Below are positions 25,701 through 39,055 of a stretch of DNA of 64,000 nucleotides, piece by piece. Every line of letters begins with the position of its first letter. Within the stretch, counting starts at the first letter, position 1. The notes beneath the pieces were generated by a model. It was not told the DNA's origin. It did not search any database and saw only the letters and a program-made list of their open reading frames with translations. Origin of the DNA: Brachionus plicatilis (taxonomy: Eukaryota > Rotifera > Eurotatoria > Ploima > Brachionidae); assembly GCA_010279815.1 (NCBI GenBank), contig QEOQ01000460.1, positions 949,393 through 1,013,392 on the forward strand, given 5' to 3'. The position numbers and the translations under genes are program-made.

Positions 25701-28700
25701 GATAAACTTATTAATTTTAGAGATCAGTCAATTTTATTTAAGATTATTTAAGAACTCATAATTCTAAAAGAAAAGAATGATTGAATCCGGAATCAAAGCT
25801 CTTAATTAAAGTGAGGACTAGTAATCTAGAAAGCAATAAAAAAAATTATGAATATTTAGGAAATTTTATTAAAAATCTTTAATCTTAGGCTCTAAAAGCT
25901 ATACAGCAGCTAAGCATAAATATATATAGTTTTACTTAAATTTATTTTTAAATTTTAGGAAGAAAGTTTTTGATCATTTAAAATTTAATTATCAATATTT
26001 TACTAAAAATAAGATGTTAATTAAAAATTTACAAATAATGGAAAATAAAGCAAAATATTTCAGATCTTTAAAGTTTTTTTTTAATTTGGCAACTATTTTT
26101 GCAAATATAAATTTAAATTATAAACTTAAATTTTTGTAATTAAATGAATTTTCTAATTAATCTTAGCACTTGTAAAACGGAAAATTCCATTTTAATAAAT
26201 TTACGCATTAAAAATCTTGTTTAATAATAACGAAAACAAAGAATTCATTTTATTTTAAAAAAATTTTTAAGCTTAACATTTTTCTTTTCAAATCTTTTCT
26301 TATATACTTAAGTATTAACCAAAATGCTGACATAAAATTTTCTGATTCATGTAGTTTTTACATTGAAATAACATTTAACTCATATAGCAAAAATTAAATG
26401 TATTTTTTTTCTAAAAAGTTAAGTAAGTCTTAATAATAAAAAAACAAAAGCTAACACATTTTTTTTGTATAAAAAAAAAATTTAAATTAAAATAAATTTT
26501 TTTTCTAAATTGAATTAATCGCGTTGAATAAAAAAATTCTCATTTAAATTTTTTTTATTTATATTATTTTACATTAATTCTTATTCAATATAATTGGGGT
26601 GTAGAAGCTTAACTCGATGAAGTTACCTCTTTGTAAGATCGGAGTGATTGTTCAAAAAGTACTGGATAAGGAGATTATCGTCTCCCCTTTTAAAGGGACT
26701 AATTGCATTATTTTATTATTAATTTATATTCAATGTCTTTTAATTGATTTGCGAGTCTACTTCCTTTTTCACTTGAATAAATTCTCTATCATTTTCATGA
26801 AATAGAATATTAATAACTTTGCACGGTGCCATAAAATGCTAACACGTGCTGTTTTCTAAACTACAAGAACATCTAAAATATTTGAATTACACATATTGAA
26901 CACTTAAAATGAACATTACTCAAGTAAAATTAGTTTAAGGTCATAAAATATACTTTGGAACAATCTTTGTTTATACATATATTCATTTGAAAATAAAACA
27001 AAGTTTTTTTCTGTAGAAATAAATTTTTAAGGAAAGAACTGTTTTTCTGTCTCATAAAACTTTCCATGAAAATCTATTTAAATTTTGAGAAAAAAATTAT
27101 TTTAAGTGGTTTACCAAATTGTAACAACCAGATAATTCAGCAAGCGCATCAATTTTTCTAGTACGCATCAAAATCCAAATAAATCAATAACTTTGTAAAC
27201 AATTGTAAAAATTTAGTAATTGATAATTTTTGTTCAAAGCTTTTTGGATCATTTTTTATTCTTTAAGAAATATACTTTAATCTAAAATTTTGAATAAATA
27301 ACGTTTTAATAAGCAATTACATGACAAGAACACTGATCTGCTAACCTTAAAATTGAAAATAATTCAAATTGATTTCTGTATCAAATAGCAGTTAAAATAA
27401 TTTAAAAAAATTTAAAAAGCCATTGATGACCGATTAACTGATTTGATTTATATAATTTATGAATGAAAGGTATTTATCATTTTTTATAAGCTTAGATTTA
27501 TCAAAAGAGGAAATAATGTAATCTCCTTTTTAGATTTCGGTCTCATTATTTACGCTAAATAATTTTAGATAATAAAGTACCTTAAATTGATTTAGCACGT
27601 AAAATCAATATAAATTCATTTAAATCAAGAATCATTTTAAAATAATATGAGTTGTTAATAAAAATTAGAATTTGTTTTCGGCATTTAAATTTTTTTTTTC
27701 AAAAAATTTCAAAGTTCAAAATTTTTCTAAAATATCGAAGAGGGATTTACAGTTCAATATTTATAATCTAAAAGAGATATGAAGCAAAAGATGCATTAGG
27801 AAAATCTTTAGACGCTTTTGTTTGGTATTTTTTTAAGCTACTTAAATCCGTTTTTTACAAAGTCTTTGAAAAAGCATTAAAGCGATATTATCCATTATTA
27901 ATTAAATATTTTTTCTAGACTTATTAAAAGAAAATTGAAGGGAAATTTTTTTTTTAAACATATGGAGTTGTCCGATCCAAAATTAAAATATTTTTTTGGT
28001 TTTATTTTAAAATAATATAATTTAATGTTGAATTTTGAATTCATTGTCTGCTTTAAGGTTTAAAAGAGTTATTAACAATTTATGATAAAAATTAAATTTG
28101 GATAATTTTAATAATTTTCTAAGCTGTTAAAAAAGAAAATCACGTTTTGAAACAAAAATTTTTCAATTATAATCATTTTATTTATTGAATCTAGAAATTT
28201 GAGTATTAGATAATTAGTTTTTTTTTTACTAGTTATTTTAATCTCAAAATGATAGAACATATTTGAAGCATTTTTTGTAAAAACGCTTCCAAAACAAGTC
28301 TTTTTTCCCAGCCAGATGCTTTTTAAAATTTAAAAACAAAAATTAAATTTCCTTTTTAAATTTAACAAAACATTTAGTTGACAAAAAATTTGAGGACGTA
28401 TTTATGCCCAACTGAATCAGCTAATTTGGATTTTTACAATTTTAAAAATTTGAACTAAAATGCATACCTATCGGAATTGCATGCTAATAAGCTCTTGTTT
28501 CAACGATATATTTCCGAACAGATTTTCACTTTTTGCTTTAGTCACAAAGAACCAATCTGCAAAAATGATTGATTTTTTGCTTTATAAATTATTCTTCTTG
28601 TTTAATGATTGTTTCTATAGGGTGAAATTTGACTGTATAAAAACCAGTTTCCCAGCTTTTCTCTGAATTGACTTAATATGCTAATCATATTTATTGAATT

Positions 28701-31700
28701 TTATTCCCTCAACATAAAAGACGTACCAAATGTAATCTTTATTGCAGCTTTAATTGTTCCTGGATAAAATTGTCTATTGACATAGAAATCTTATCTTATC
28801 TTTTTTATTTGATCTTAAGTAAATTTTTAAAATTTAATATATTGTATTTCTATGTTAATGGTCGCAATGAAGAGCCTATTTCCGATTTTTTTTCAGTTAC
28901 CAGAGAATTACAATAAGAATTATTTAACAACAAAAGGAGCATAGACCTAAATTGAGGATTTACAAAAAAATTGATCTGATTGATTGAGTACCCTTAAAAG
29001 CGTGTCAGATAAAAGTTTGCCAAGTAGGTGATCAAAATATCAGATTTGTTCGAGACCCGCTATTACAAGAATGCTAAAAAGGCTTTGCCAAATTAGAAGA
29101 AAAATAAACAAAAATAATGGCTAGGAACGTTTTCTTAAACAAAATAATACTAATCAGCTGACACTAAAATATATTAGAGGAGTTTTTTTAATAAAAATTT
29201 GTTTAGTTTTATTTTTGAAGGTGCATGCAAATTGTATTGAAAAAAAAAAGTTCCTATGATTGATCAAGTAATTTGATCATTCAGAACCAGAATGAAACAT
29301 GGATTTTAAAATCGAAATTTCGCCAGTTTCATTTATTGAATTTATTTTCCAACTTGATTGATTGTTAGCAAACTCAAGGGACTAATGCTGTGATGAACAA
29401 AAAACTTAATTAAATTGAATCTGAAATTATATAAATTTATGAAATTTTATATTACGGAAATTCAGATCCGTTTGGGTTTATTATTGAACGAATTTGAAAG
29501 CTGTGCTTGATGGAGCTTGGATGTCATTTTATTTAATTAAGCTTGGTAATGCTGCTATACTCAGGCAATATGCTAGAAGAAAGCAAAAAAGCTAATTTTA
29601 CAGGTAATAACAAGATTTAATTTAAAATAAATTTTTTTAATAAAATTCGTTATTGATTGTTTTAAATAAATCTCGAATTACACTTAGTATTCTGAACACT
29701 ATTATTTAATATCTCATTTATTATTAGCTTCCGTTAATTTGAAATTATTTTAAAATAATTTTAAAACAAAAATTGATTACTCGTGAAAACCTAATCAAGC
29801 TAAGTAGATTTAAAGGAAATATTTTCGCAACTCAAAACCAATTTAGAGATATGTGTAATTCCATTGCTTCTTCTTTTAGACAAAATACTTAATTTCGAAT
29901 TTAGTTTAAAATCGAATCGAACTATTATGGAAATTGCTAAAAAAAATAAAAATTCATTTCACCTTTAGTTAATTTGTAATTAGGCCTCCTGATGATAAAC
30001 TACAAAAAATCCATATTATTTTCGTTAACATTAGCTGTCTGTCTAAACTAAAGATATCATTTTTTCACCCAATTCCTAAACATGCCTTCCAACTCCCTCA
30101 TTCAATCAGACTAATTGTATTTCAAGGAAGCTTGCATCAAGCACCATCAGGCATTTAAGCTTAAGCTCTTCTAGCTTTATCTATTTAAATTATTTAAAAA
30201 TAATTATCTAATTATTTAAAGTTTTATTGTTGCACACTGTGGATAAAATTTGCGAATGATGTGAGGGCGAAATGGCAAGTGATTTTCACCATATGTTAGG
30301 GCAATAGAAAATCTATTAGGAAAAGTGCTTGATGCCGAATTAGGCGAGTTCATAATAATGAAAAAATAATGAAAAAACTTTGTGTAAGGTATTTTGTTTC
30401 AAGCTTCATATGCTGTAAACCAATAAGTTTTAAAGAACTAAAAGATAAAAGTCTGTGAAAATAACATATAGAGATTTAGATTAAAAATTAGTTTATCAAT
30501 ATTAGTATTTGGTAAAATTGAGCAGAAATAAAACTGATGGCTTGATTGAGTAGAATTTCAAGAGAAGTATCTCAGATGCATTATTGGTTCTTGCTTTTAT
30601 AAAATAAAACAATTAACATTTTGTTTCTAATCACACTTTACCCAGGGATTAAGAAATTTTAGGAATAGATTTACTTCATTGTTTAAATTATTATCGATTC
30701 TGAGTTAAATAAAAATAACATTCATGCTTTTTCCAAAACAGAACTATATGTAAAAACAAATATTTAAATTTTAATCTGCATTTTTAAACTGAAGGATCAA
30801 TTTGCCATTAATGATTTATATTTTTATTCAATATTAAAATTTGATTTTAATTAAATATGCCCAATTTTTTTTGGTCTGAATTTTATTAATCGAAGTATTC
30901 AATGAGAGAATGCTTTTTGGTTGCAAAAAAATTCTAGTTTGGACCCAATTAAGTAAGATAATCGGATTAGGGTTATCTAATCCGAAGCGTTTTGGATATG
31001 TCATGCATTCACATAATTGAATATTATCTTATTTTCTAAAAAATCTTTATAAATGTTCAAAGCATTGATAAAATAATGTTTTAAAAAATTTATTTTCATT
31101 TTTCATTTAAATCTTATCAACAAATTTGGATTTTAACTCAATTATGCTAAGCTTTTGTTTCAAACAATGTATTTGGATTATTAATTGATTTCTGAATTTT
31201 GTAATAGCGTTGGAACCTTTTAGAAACTTATTTCTGTAAATATTTATCAGTTTTTGAATGAAAAATAATCGATTCATCAGTAATTGTTATATTCAAGCAT
31301 TTGTTTGTTTTTTTTAAATTATTTTGAACTTAGTATGCAAAAAAAAAATGGTCAATTGAAAATTTTGTTCAAAATTTTAATTTATTTAAATTTTTGTTGT
31401 TGATTGATTGAAAAAAATATTATTTTAAGTTATTTGTTACAAAAACAGATCAAAAATATTTCTCTTTGTTTTTTAATAATAACAAAGTCTTTGAAAAGGT
31501 AAGACATGGTTGCTTATTTTATTAAAGTGAATTTAAAGTTTTTCATAAACTCTTAAAAATTAACTAATTGTTTTACTTTATTCACCAGTTTAAATGGATT
31601 CATGACTCTGGGAGATTCAAAGACAATCAAATGATCGTTTATACTAAAAATGCGCTATAGCTGTACATGTTTTCTTCAAAGCTCAGAAATTAGTTCCTTA

Positions 31701-32975
31701 TTAATCAAAAAGAAAAGAACAAATTATCAATATTCTCTACTTTTCAAAGGCAATCAAGTAACTTTTTCAAGCTATCATAAAAAGAAGAAACATGAAAATA
31801 AGATCGATAAAGACTTAAACGGAAAAGAACAAAGATTTTTAAAGTGAAAAATCAAAATTGAGGTAAAAAAAGTCATGTTTAATGTTCTTTTCTACGGAAA
31901 ATACACAAAAAGTTTAGATTTAGATCTAAAGATTTATGGTAAAATAACTTAAAAGTAAATTATATATAGATTAAAATAGACTTATCAAATCGATCTTTTA
32001 AACAAAAAATATTTACGGTCAAAATTGAAACATTCTTTTCCATTAGTTATGAGACTGATCAATGAATACCACGCTTGTTTCGTATCAAATTTCTTGGTTT
32101 AATAGTTACCATACTTTATCCTCTTTCTTTTTGGTGCTGTTTTATATTTAACTAGAAAACTTGTCATGGCTAAATTAAATGTATTTTTACTCTTTATTAC
32201 TTTATACTGAAGGAAGTTCAGATTCACAAAAGAACATTAAAATTTGTCATTCTGTCAAAAATAGAACTTATTTTATTTTTAATATTTTCATCACCCTCCC
32301 ACATCGAATTGGGATTTATGTAAGTATTTGCTTTCAAATGAAATTTAAGCCATTTGAAAGAGTCAATAGAATCAAAGTATATCAAAGAGATCTTTATTTT
32401 TTGTTTTTAAATCAAAATTTTTAACTTATTTTTTTAAATTTTACGCAACAAAAAAATATTAAAATTTTAAAAGAAAATTGTATCATATCTATTTTTTTTA
32501 ATATAAAAAAAAAATCTTAAAAATAATGCTTCAAATGTGTGCATGCGTGGGTACAACATATTGAAAAAAAAGTTATTTTTTTATCTAACATTTTACAATT
32601 ACATTGATATCTAAGCTAGTCTGCTTGTTTAAGAAAAACATGAATAGTAAAATATTAAATGAAAAAAAAAATTTTGAATAAAAATTATGAACGTTTTTTG
32701 ATTTTTGGCATTCAATTTTCATCACATTTACCAGAAAATGTGCCAATAAGCTATCAATAAAGCCCAAAGTATTTATCTTAGAATTTGTATTTCACATTTA
32801 TTTAATTTCTTTAGATTTCTTATAAATAAGTTTTATTGATTAAAAGAAAAAAAACTTGAAACCATACTATAATGGGTCCATTAAATTTTGAACACTGAAG
32901 CCAAATTGTCAAATAAAAGGATAATTAGAAAAGTTCTTAGACGAGTTTAGCTTTATTACTATTTGCGGAGCAATA
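19746..32975. other. 13-kb gene-free interval between divergent tetraspanin and SK channel genes
   Basis: No conserved protein segment, long inverted repeat or RNA gene was recognised on either strand. The longest open frames are 60-90 codons, lysine- and phenylalanine-rich, and look like chance frames of AT-rich DNA. The genes at both ends are transcribed away from the interval, so it contains both promoters and any distal control elements. Scattered patches of higher complexity occur, for example 22330-22430, 24000-24060 and 30100-30180, but carry no assignable function. Confidence 0.5.
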
Positions 32976-35900
32976 ATGGATAACACTAACAGCACTGATG
33001 TACTCGATTGCTGCCCGACCAGTTACAATTCCCTTAAGTACTTGCCACTCAAACAAAATAATATTTTGTCAGCCCAGAACTCACTTGGAACAAGCAATTT
33101 CGACTCGAAACCATCTCAAGCTCCATCTGGCCGCATTTTTGTCAATCAAAACTATTCTCCCTTCTCAAGCTCGCCGGTCTCCTCCACAAGTCCTTCATTG
33201 ATTGTGCCAAGTAATTCAGCTACTCTCGTTTACAATCCAACCTCAATAACCACGACCTCGAACACCACCACTTCGCCCACCGCTACAGTAATGCTTAACC
33301 AAGTGGGAGCACAGACTGTCCTTAATTCTGGAAGCTTTAACACAGACTTTTCTGCCATTAATCCTTCGATTTCCATAATGATGAAGTCGATCGGCTCATC
33401 CAACCCGACAATTATGTCCGCTACACTGCCTGCTTCTACCACTACGACCACTACGACCACAACCACCAAAAAGCCAAACGACAAGTTCATCAACATTGGC
33501 ATCGAGTCCATAAAAATCAACGGGGCCGTTCCATTCAAGCAACTTAGAAACCCGTTGAAAAATGATAGTTCAAGAGAATCAGCGCACAAAAATTCGGTCG
33601 CAAACTCGCTTAACTTGGCCAGCAGCTCGTCAACAAACATGCTGCCATCCACCACCACTACCACAACCACAACTACCACTGTTTTTAAATCAGATCCCAC
33701 TGGGCATAATAAGACCTCTCAGAATAAGCTAAATAAGTTCAAAAGTATCAATCAAGAATCGGCTGAGAGCTCGACCAAGGAAGATCAGTCTCAAATGCAA
33801 AAGAATGAAGCTGATACTCAGTACAGGTCAGTTTATACTGAGAAAAATAATGAATTAACTCCGACCAAAATACACGATGCGCCAAGTAACCTGAGCAGTG
33901 TTTATCAAGCTAAAACAAATGGACAGTCAGATAATGAGAACTCGGCGCTGTGCAATTCACCTCATGTGCCGACTCGCAGCGCCAGTTTGAGTTCGAATAG
34001 AAGGGAAAAAAAGTCCAGTGTTGGATACAGATTGGGAAAGAGAAAGTTGCTTTTTGAAAAACGTCGTCAAATATCGGACTATGCGCTTATATTTGCGATG
34101 ACAGGAATTTTTCTGATGGTTATTGAAACCGAATTGTCCATGTCCGGGTTGTATGACAAAAGCTCCATTTATTCAATTATCACCAAAAGTTTGATTACAT
34201 GTACCACCATAATATTGGTATCTTTAATTTTACTCTATCATGCCTTAGAAGTTCAAGTAAAAAAATATTTTAAATAAAAATTTTGTTTAAAAATTTTTCT
34301 TTTCTCTTTTTTTAAGCTTTTTATAATTGATAATTGTATTGAGGATTGGCGTATTGCCATGACATGGCAGCGTATTACACAAATAATTGTTGAAGTGGTA
34401 GTGTGTTCTGTTCATCCGATACCTGGAAATTTTAGTTTTACATGGATCACTAAGCCGGCCAATTCGCACGAGGAAAGACCGGCCATTGTGCCTATTGATT
34501 TGGTTCTTTCATTGCCAATGTTTCTAAGATTATACTTGATTTGTAGATCTATGCTGCTGCACAGTAAACTATTTACCGATGCATCCAGTCGCAGTATTGG
34601 TGCTTTGAACCGGATTAATTTCAACACACGATTTGTTCTCAAGACCTTAATGACAATATGTCCCGGTACAGTGCTACTAGTGTTCATACTAAGCTTGTTT
34701 ATTATAGCGAGTTGGACCCTCAGAGCTTGCGAAAGGTATTTTTTGTGTGAAATAAAGAATTAATTTTTTTAAGTCATTGTGAATTTTGGAACAAAGAACA
34801 AAAATAAAAATTTTAAAATGAAATAACTTTTTTGTTCTGAGTCTAAAAATTGTTCTGCAAAATGTATCAACTGATACAAACTTGGTACCACCCAAATTAA
34901 GTCTCTGCAATAACTAGGCAATTTAATTTTAGTAATTTCCTAATACATTTAGTGCTTCCCAGACTTGCAGAGTTTTTGAAGAGACTTAATTTGGGTGGTA
35001 CAAAGTTTGTACCAGTTGATACATTTTGCAGAAGAACTTTTAGACTCAGAAAAAAAAAAGTTATTTCGTTTTAAAATTTTTGTTTTTGTTCTTTGTTCCA
35101 GAATTCACAATGCCTTTTTTAACATGTTTTTCCATAGTTTTCATGATCAAAAGCATGGAAACCTATTAAATTCTATGTGGTTGATAGCGGTTACTTTCCT
35201 AGCCATTGGCTATGGTGATCTGGTGCCGAATACTTATTGTGGTCGAGCGGTCTGTGTAGTCTCCGGTCTAATGGGTGTTTCGTGCACTGCTACTATGGTT
35301 GCCGTACTGGCAAGAAAACTAGAGTTGTCCAGAGCTGAAAAACACGTTCACAACTTTATGATGGATACTCAATTGACAAAAAGGCTGAAAAATGCCGCTG
35401 CCAATGTCCTCAGGGAAACGTGGCTTATCTATAAGTATACCAAACTTGTTGATACCATAAATCCATCTCGAGTTAGAACTCATCAGAGAAAGTTCTTACA
35501 AGCCATTCATAGGTAAATAGCTGAAGTTAAATATTTTGATTCGTTTCAATTTTTGGTGTTTTAGCTTGAGAAAAGTTAAATTAGATCAGAGAAAGTTAAA
35601 TGATAATGTGAACACGTTGATCGACTTGGCAAAGGTAATTTTGACACACAAATAGATTCATTGTTTTAATTTAAAATACAAATATTAAATTTAAAAATAA
35701 AATTAATTTGAAAATTTTTTTTATTTGATTTTTTTTCAAAGACCCAAACAAATGTATATGAGACAGTTTGTGAATTAAATTCAAATCAAAATTCGCTTGA
35801 AAACCGACTTAGAAATGTTGAAGAAAAGTTGTGCATGCTACAGGTTTTTTATTCAATTAAAATAAAATATTATTTGCTTAAATGATTTATAAAATTAAAC

Positions 35901-36115
35901 AGAATCAGCTAAATATGCTACCTAATCAGCTTCAGTCTGTTATTATGGAACAAAATAGACTCATTTTTGATAGACTTAATCACGTTCAAAAGCAATCATC
36001 ACTTTCTTATTCAGGTGCAAACTCTTTCGATTGTGATGGAGCTAGTATTTCGACGACAACAAATCCAAACGCATTGCAAATCCCCACTATTTCGACTAAT
36101 ATAAATCGATGTTAA
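32976..36115 (+). CDS. Small-conductance calcium-activated potassium channel (SK type)
   Basis: SK channels (KCNN family) open when calmodulin bound to their C-terminus binds calcium, hyperpolarising the cell. The exons are 32976-34256, 34317-34735, 35138-35512, 35565-35634, 35742-35843 and 35903-36115, in frame and GT-AG, giving 819 residues. Residues 1-360 are low-complexity with Ser/Asn and two poly-Thr runs. S1 is near 368-387 ([19 protein letters not shown]) and S2 near 404-421. Exon 2 supplies S3-S5, with [14 protein letters not shown] and [12 protein letters not shown]. The selectivity filter is AIGYGD with GYG at 591-593, where vertebrate SK has SIGYGD. The calmodulin-binding domain starts near 625 ([36 protein letters not shown]). 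The last exons encode a coiled coil. AATAAA lies at 36123-36128. Intron 2 holds a MITE. Confidence 0.96.
34775..35112. mobile_element. Foldback MITE filling SK-channel intron 2
   Basis: Arms of about 135 bp at 34775-34909 and about 34976-35112 are inverted copies at roughly 90 percent identity by eye; shared blocks include TTCTGCAAAATGTATCAACT and ACCACCCAAATTAAGTCTC. The loop is about 65 bp. The element begins 39 bp after the exon 2 donor and ends 25 bp before exon 3. Without it the intron would be about 64 bp, matching the other introns of this gene. Confidence 0.8.
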
Positions 36116-36499
36116 ATTAGACAATAAATAATTTGTTAAACTAATTGTTGTTATTATTTACCGGTATTTTCTTTTTTTTTAGCCAAATGTAAACTAAATG
36201 TACTTATGAGATAAAATGATTAAGATATTAATTGATTATAGTTAAAAAATTGTCTTTTTTATTTATCAAAATTTATTTTGGTGTATTTCAGCTGTAAATA
36301 AATTCAAATTTATATTTAAAAAATAAACATTTTTTTTCGTATTTAAACGATGTTAAATTATTTATTCATTCAATATTATTTTAAAATAAAAATTGTCGTC
36401 AGCTTATGTAGCTGAAGATGCTATCATTATTTAATTTTTTGATCCCATTAAATTTTACCAAAACCATCGCACATATTTCATCTAATCTATTTTCACAAT

Positions 36500-36615
36500 A
36501 AACGGCATCTTGAAGTTTAGTATAAAAATAATTCAGTAAAAATACCATTCAAAAGTTATAAACAAAATACCATTTGATCTGGGTATTTTGATCCTTAGCT
36601 TCAAGATGCCAAAAA
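36500..36615. repeat. Small inverted repeat (GGCATCTTGAAG)
   Basis: GGCATCTTGAAG at about 36504 is matched by CTTCAAGATGCC ending at about 36610. Weaker pairing extends inward (TAGTATAAAAATA against TATTTTGATCCTTA). It may be a tiny foldback element downstream of the SK channel gene. Confidence 0.4.
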
Positions 36616-38554
36616 ATCTTGGTACAAAATCGAATAAGTTTATTTTTAATTTTTTAGTAAAAAAAAGAACTGATATTTTCATCATAAATTGCTTAATTTT
36701 AAAAAAATTAAGATTTTAACTAGTTAAAATTTTATTTATTAACTTCTAACCCTAAACCCTTACATTTCTATTAAAAATTTTAATTAGTGACAGACTGACA
36801 CCAAATTTGATATGCAGAAATGAAAAAAGTCCATTCAATCTCGAGATTCGGTTTTCAATTTCAAATTCAAAATCTCCAATGAAGAAAACCCTGAAAATCT
36901 CAAATAATATTTTTTCAAATTTTCTCTATTTTCAGAATATGTAACTATTACTTAGGATCTATGGAATAAGATGAGAAAAATTTAGATTTAATTTCAAGCA
37001 TTTTAGCCATAATTTTTTAGTTTTTAATCTCTTGAACAATATTTTATTTATATTAAATATTTATTCAATTAAAAATAAATTATTTTCGAATATTAATGAT
37101 TTATTGTCACTTAAAAGGTCTTGGAGAGATAGATTTTCAAAAATTCAGAGTTCACTCACCCAAATGAAGATTGAAAATATTTGACCATCAAAACTTTATT
37201 TTTGTGTTTTGTAGTGAAACTGGGCTTGTACTCATTTTGATTCAGATTGATTCAATTATTTTTTAAATAAAAAGTAAAGTAGCATAATGAAATTAAGGAA
37301 AGACTTAAAGTACCCATGCATCAATAGACTGATTAATAATTCATTATAAAAAATTATCTAAATTAGAATTTTTCAAAATACATATTTTATTGAAAATTGA
37401 AATATATAATCAGTAAAATGCTAATAAAATTTGGAAAATGCCTATATTCTTTTCTTGAAGACCGAAATTATTTCAGAAAACAGGACAATGTGAAATTTCA
37501 TACAAAACTTTCAATGCATAAATAAAAAAATTTATAACTTTTGTTCTAAATGTCAAAGACTTGTTCTGTTAATGTGAAAAAACTTTTGTTTCACCAACTA
37601 CGGAAGTCTGCAAAATATTTTTATTTTTGTTTTGGAAGATTTGTATGAAATTTACAATGCCAGAAAACAGTATCAAATAATATTATAAAAAACTAAAAAA
37701 ATTCTAAAAATAAACAAATGTTGAAAGAGATAGTGCTGACAATCAACTTCAAAAGATTTATAGAATTTAGAAATCAAATAGTTTTTTTCAATCGATTTCA
37801 TAATCGACTAAAATTCTTCATTCAATACTTTATTTTGAATAAAATTTTAAGCTTTCAAAATTAGGTTTACAATCTTATTTACGGTAATTTCTATAAGAAA
37901 AACATTTTTTAAGAGTAAAAATTTATTATCCATAAATTCTATAGATCTTAAAGTTAGTCAATTATTCAATCAATCATTGAAAACAAGCCGCCAATACTAC
38001 ACTAATTAGAATGACTTAAAATATCAACAATAGTACAGTAAACTTAGGAACAAATCACTTGATTTCAATTTTTTATTTTTTTTACTTGAACTTAATTTTT
38101 ATGGTTTAGGACTTGATGTTTTTTTAAATAATTTTTTAATAACTTACAAAAATAAAGAAAATTTACAAAAGCAAAAAATCAAAATTTTACAGATTTTACG
38201 TAAAATTAGGTAAACTTTCGGCAAATTGAAGTTTCAGATCAAATTTTAAGATCAAATCGATCATTTAAAATTTTAAAGCTTAAATAATCTAATGATTTTA
38301 ATAATTTTTAAGAAATAAATACTAAACATTACTAGACATGTTATGTCTAATAATGGTTCATTATCAAATTAACATCAAAATGATTGATCTCAAATTTATT
38401 TGACAAAAACAATCAATAATTTAAATAATTCAGGTTAAGTTAATTCACAAATTCAAATTTATAACTTTTATATCCATTCATTTAAAATAATTTTATTTTT
38501 CCACTAAAATAAATTCTAAAATTTTAAAACAGTAAATTTATTTGTCTTTAAAAG
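36616..38554. other. AT-rich intergenic DNA
   Basis: No gene, RNA or clear repeat could be supported between the SK channel 3' end and the LINE-like fragment. Confidence 0.4.
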
Positions 38555-39055
38555 TATTTTTTATTTATTTAAAATATAGTTCGGCAAAGCCTTGGCCGGT
38601 TGGAATGGAAGCTTAGTCCTTCCTTTCAGCCACAAGAAAAAAATTTTTGAAACTAAATAATTTTAAACAAAATGTTAAATTAGATTAAAGTTAAATTTTA
38701 AATTTTTCAGTGAATTTGTTAAAAAAAAAGAAAAATGACTTGAATAAATAAACATAAAGTTTTTGAGAATCTCATTATGAAAAAATTTAAGTACATAAAA
38801 AAAAAAGAACAGAGAAAAAAAAAAAAAAAAAAAAAATTTTTGGATGCAAAATTGGCTAGTAAAATTAGAATAGAATTAGGTTTATTGATTTGGAACTGGG
38901 GCTATTTTAAGGAATAAGTCAATTGGTGAGGTGAATTTTTTCTGGTCTATTTTATTGTAGTTTGAAATGTCCGTTTGTATTTGTTTGTGGGTAAGTCGGC
39001 TATATACAAATTTTTTAAATAATTTTGTGTATCTTTTCTCTAACATTTCAATTAG
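38555..39055 (-). pseudogene. Possible truncated retroelement: coding-like frame and 3' tail
   Basis: On the minus strand a frame of 58 codons (39055-38882) has protein-like composition unlike the surrounding AT noise (LEKRYTKLFKKF, YSRLTHKQIQTD, SPIDLFLKIAPVPNQ before the stop). About 240 bp further on, a GC-richer block with CCGGCCAAGGCTTTGCCGAAC (38583-38602) is followed by an AAATAAATAAA-like run. A coding end, a conserved 3' block and an A-rich microsatellite are what a 5'-truncated LINE leaves. A long A run on the plus strand lies at 38804-38837. The protein was not recognised, so this is tentative. Confidence 0.35.

Noticed and set aside
19746..32975. CRISPR array, rRNA or tRNA genes in the window
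   Set aside because: No regularly spaced repeats, and no cloverleaf with box A/B signals or rRNA core sequence, could be found. The genome is animal nuclear DNA.
33230..33700. 156-codon minus-strand frame rich in Val
   Set aside because: It is the antisense of the poly-Thr tracts in SK exon 1. It has no family features and overlaps a certain exon.
34995..35137. Coding-like start of a 173-codon frame before SK exon 3
   Set aside because: The first part is read-through of the MITE arm. The splice acceptor at 35136-35137 and SK homology fix the exon start at 35138.
38796..38837. Long A run as the tail of a plus-strand retroelement
   Set aside because: No coding or conserved sequence was found immediately upstream on the plus strand, and the coding-like frame nearby is on the other strand.
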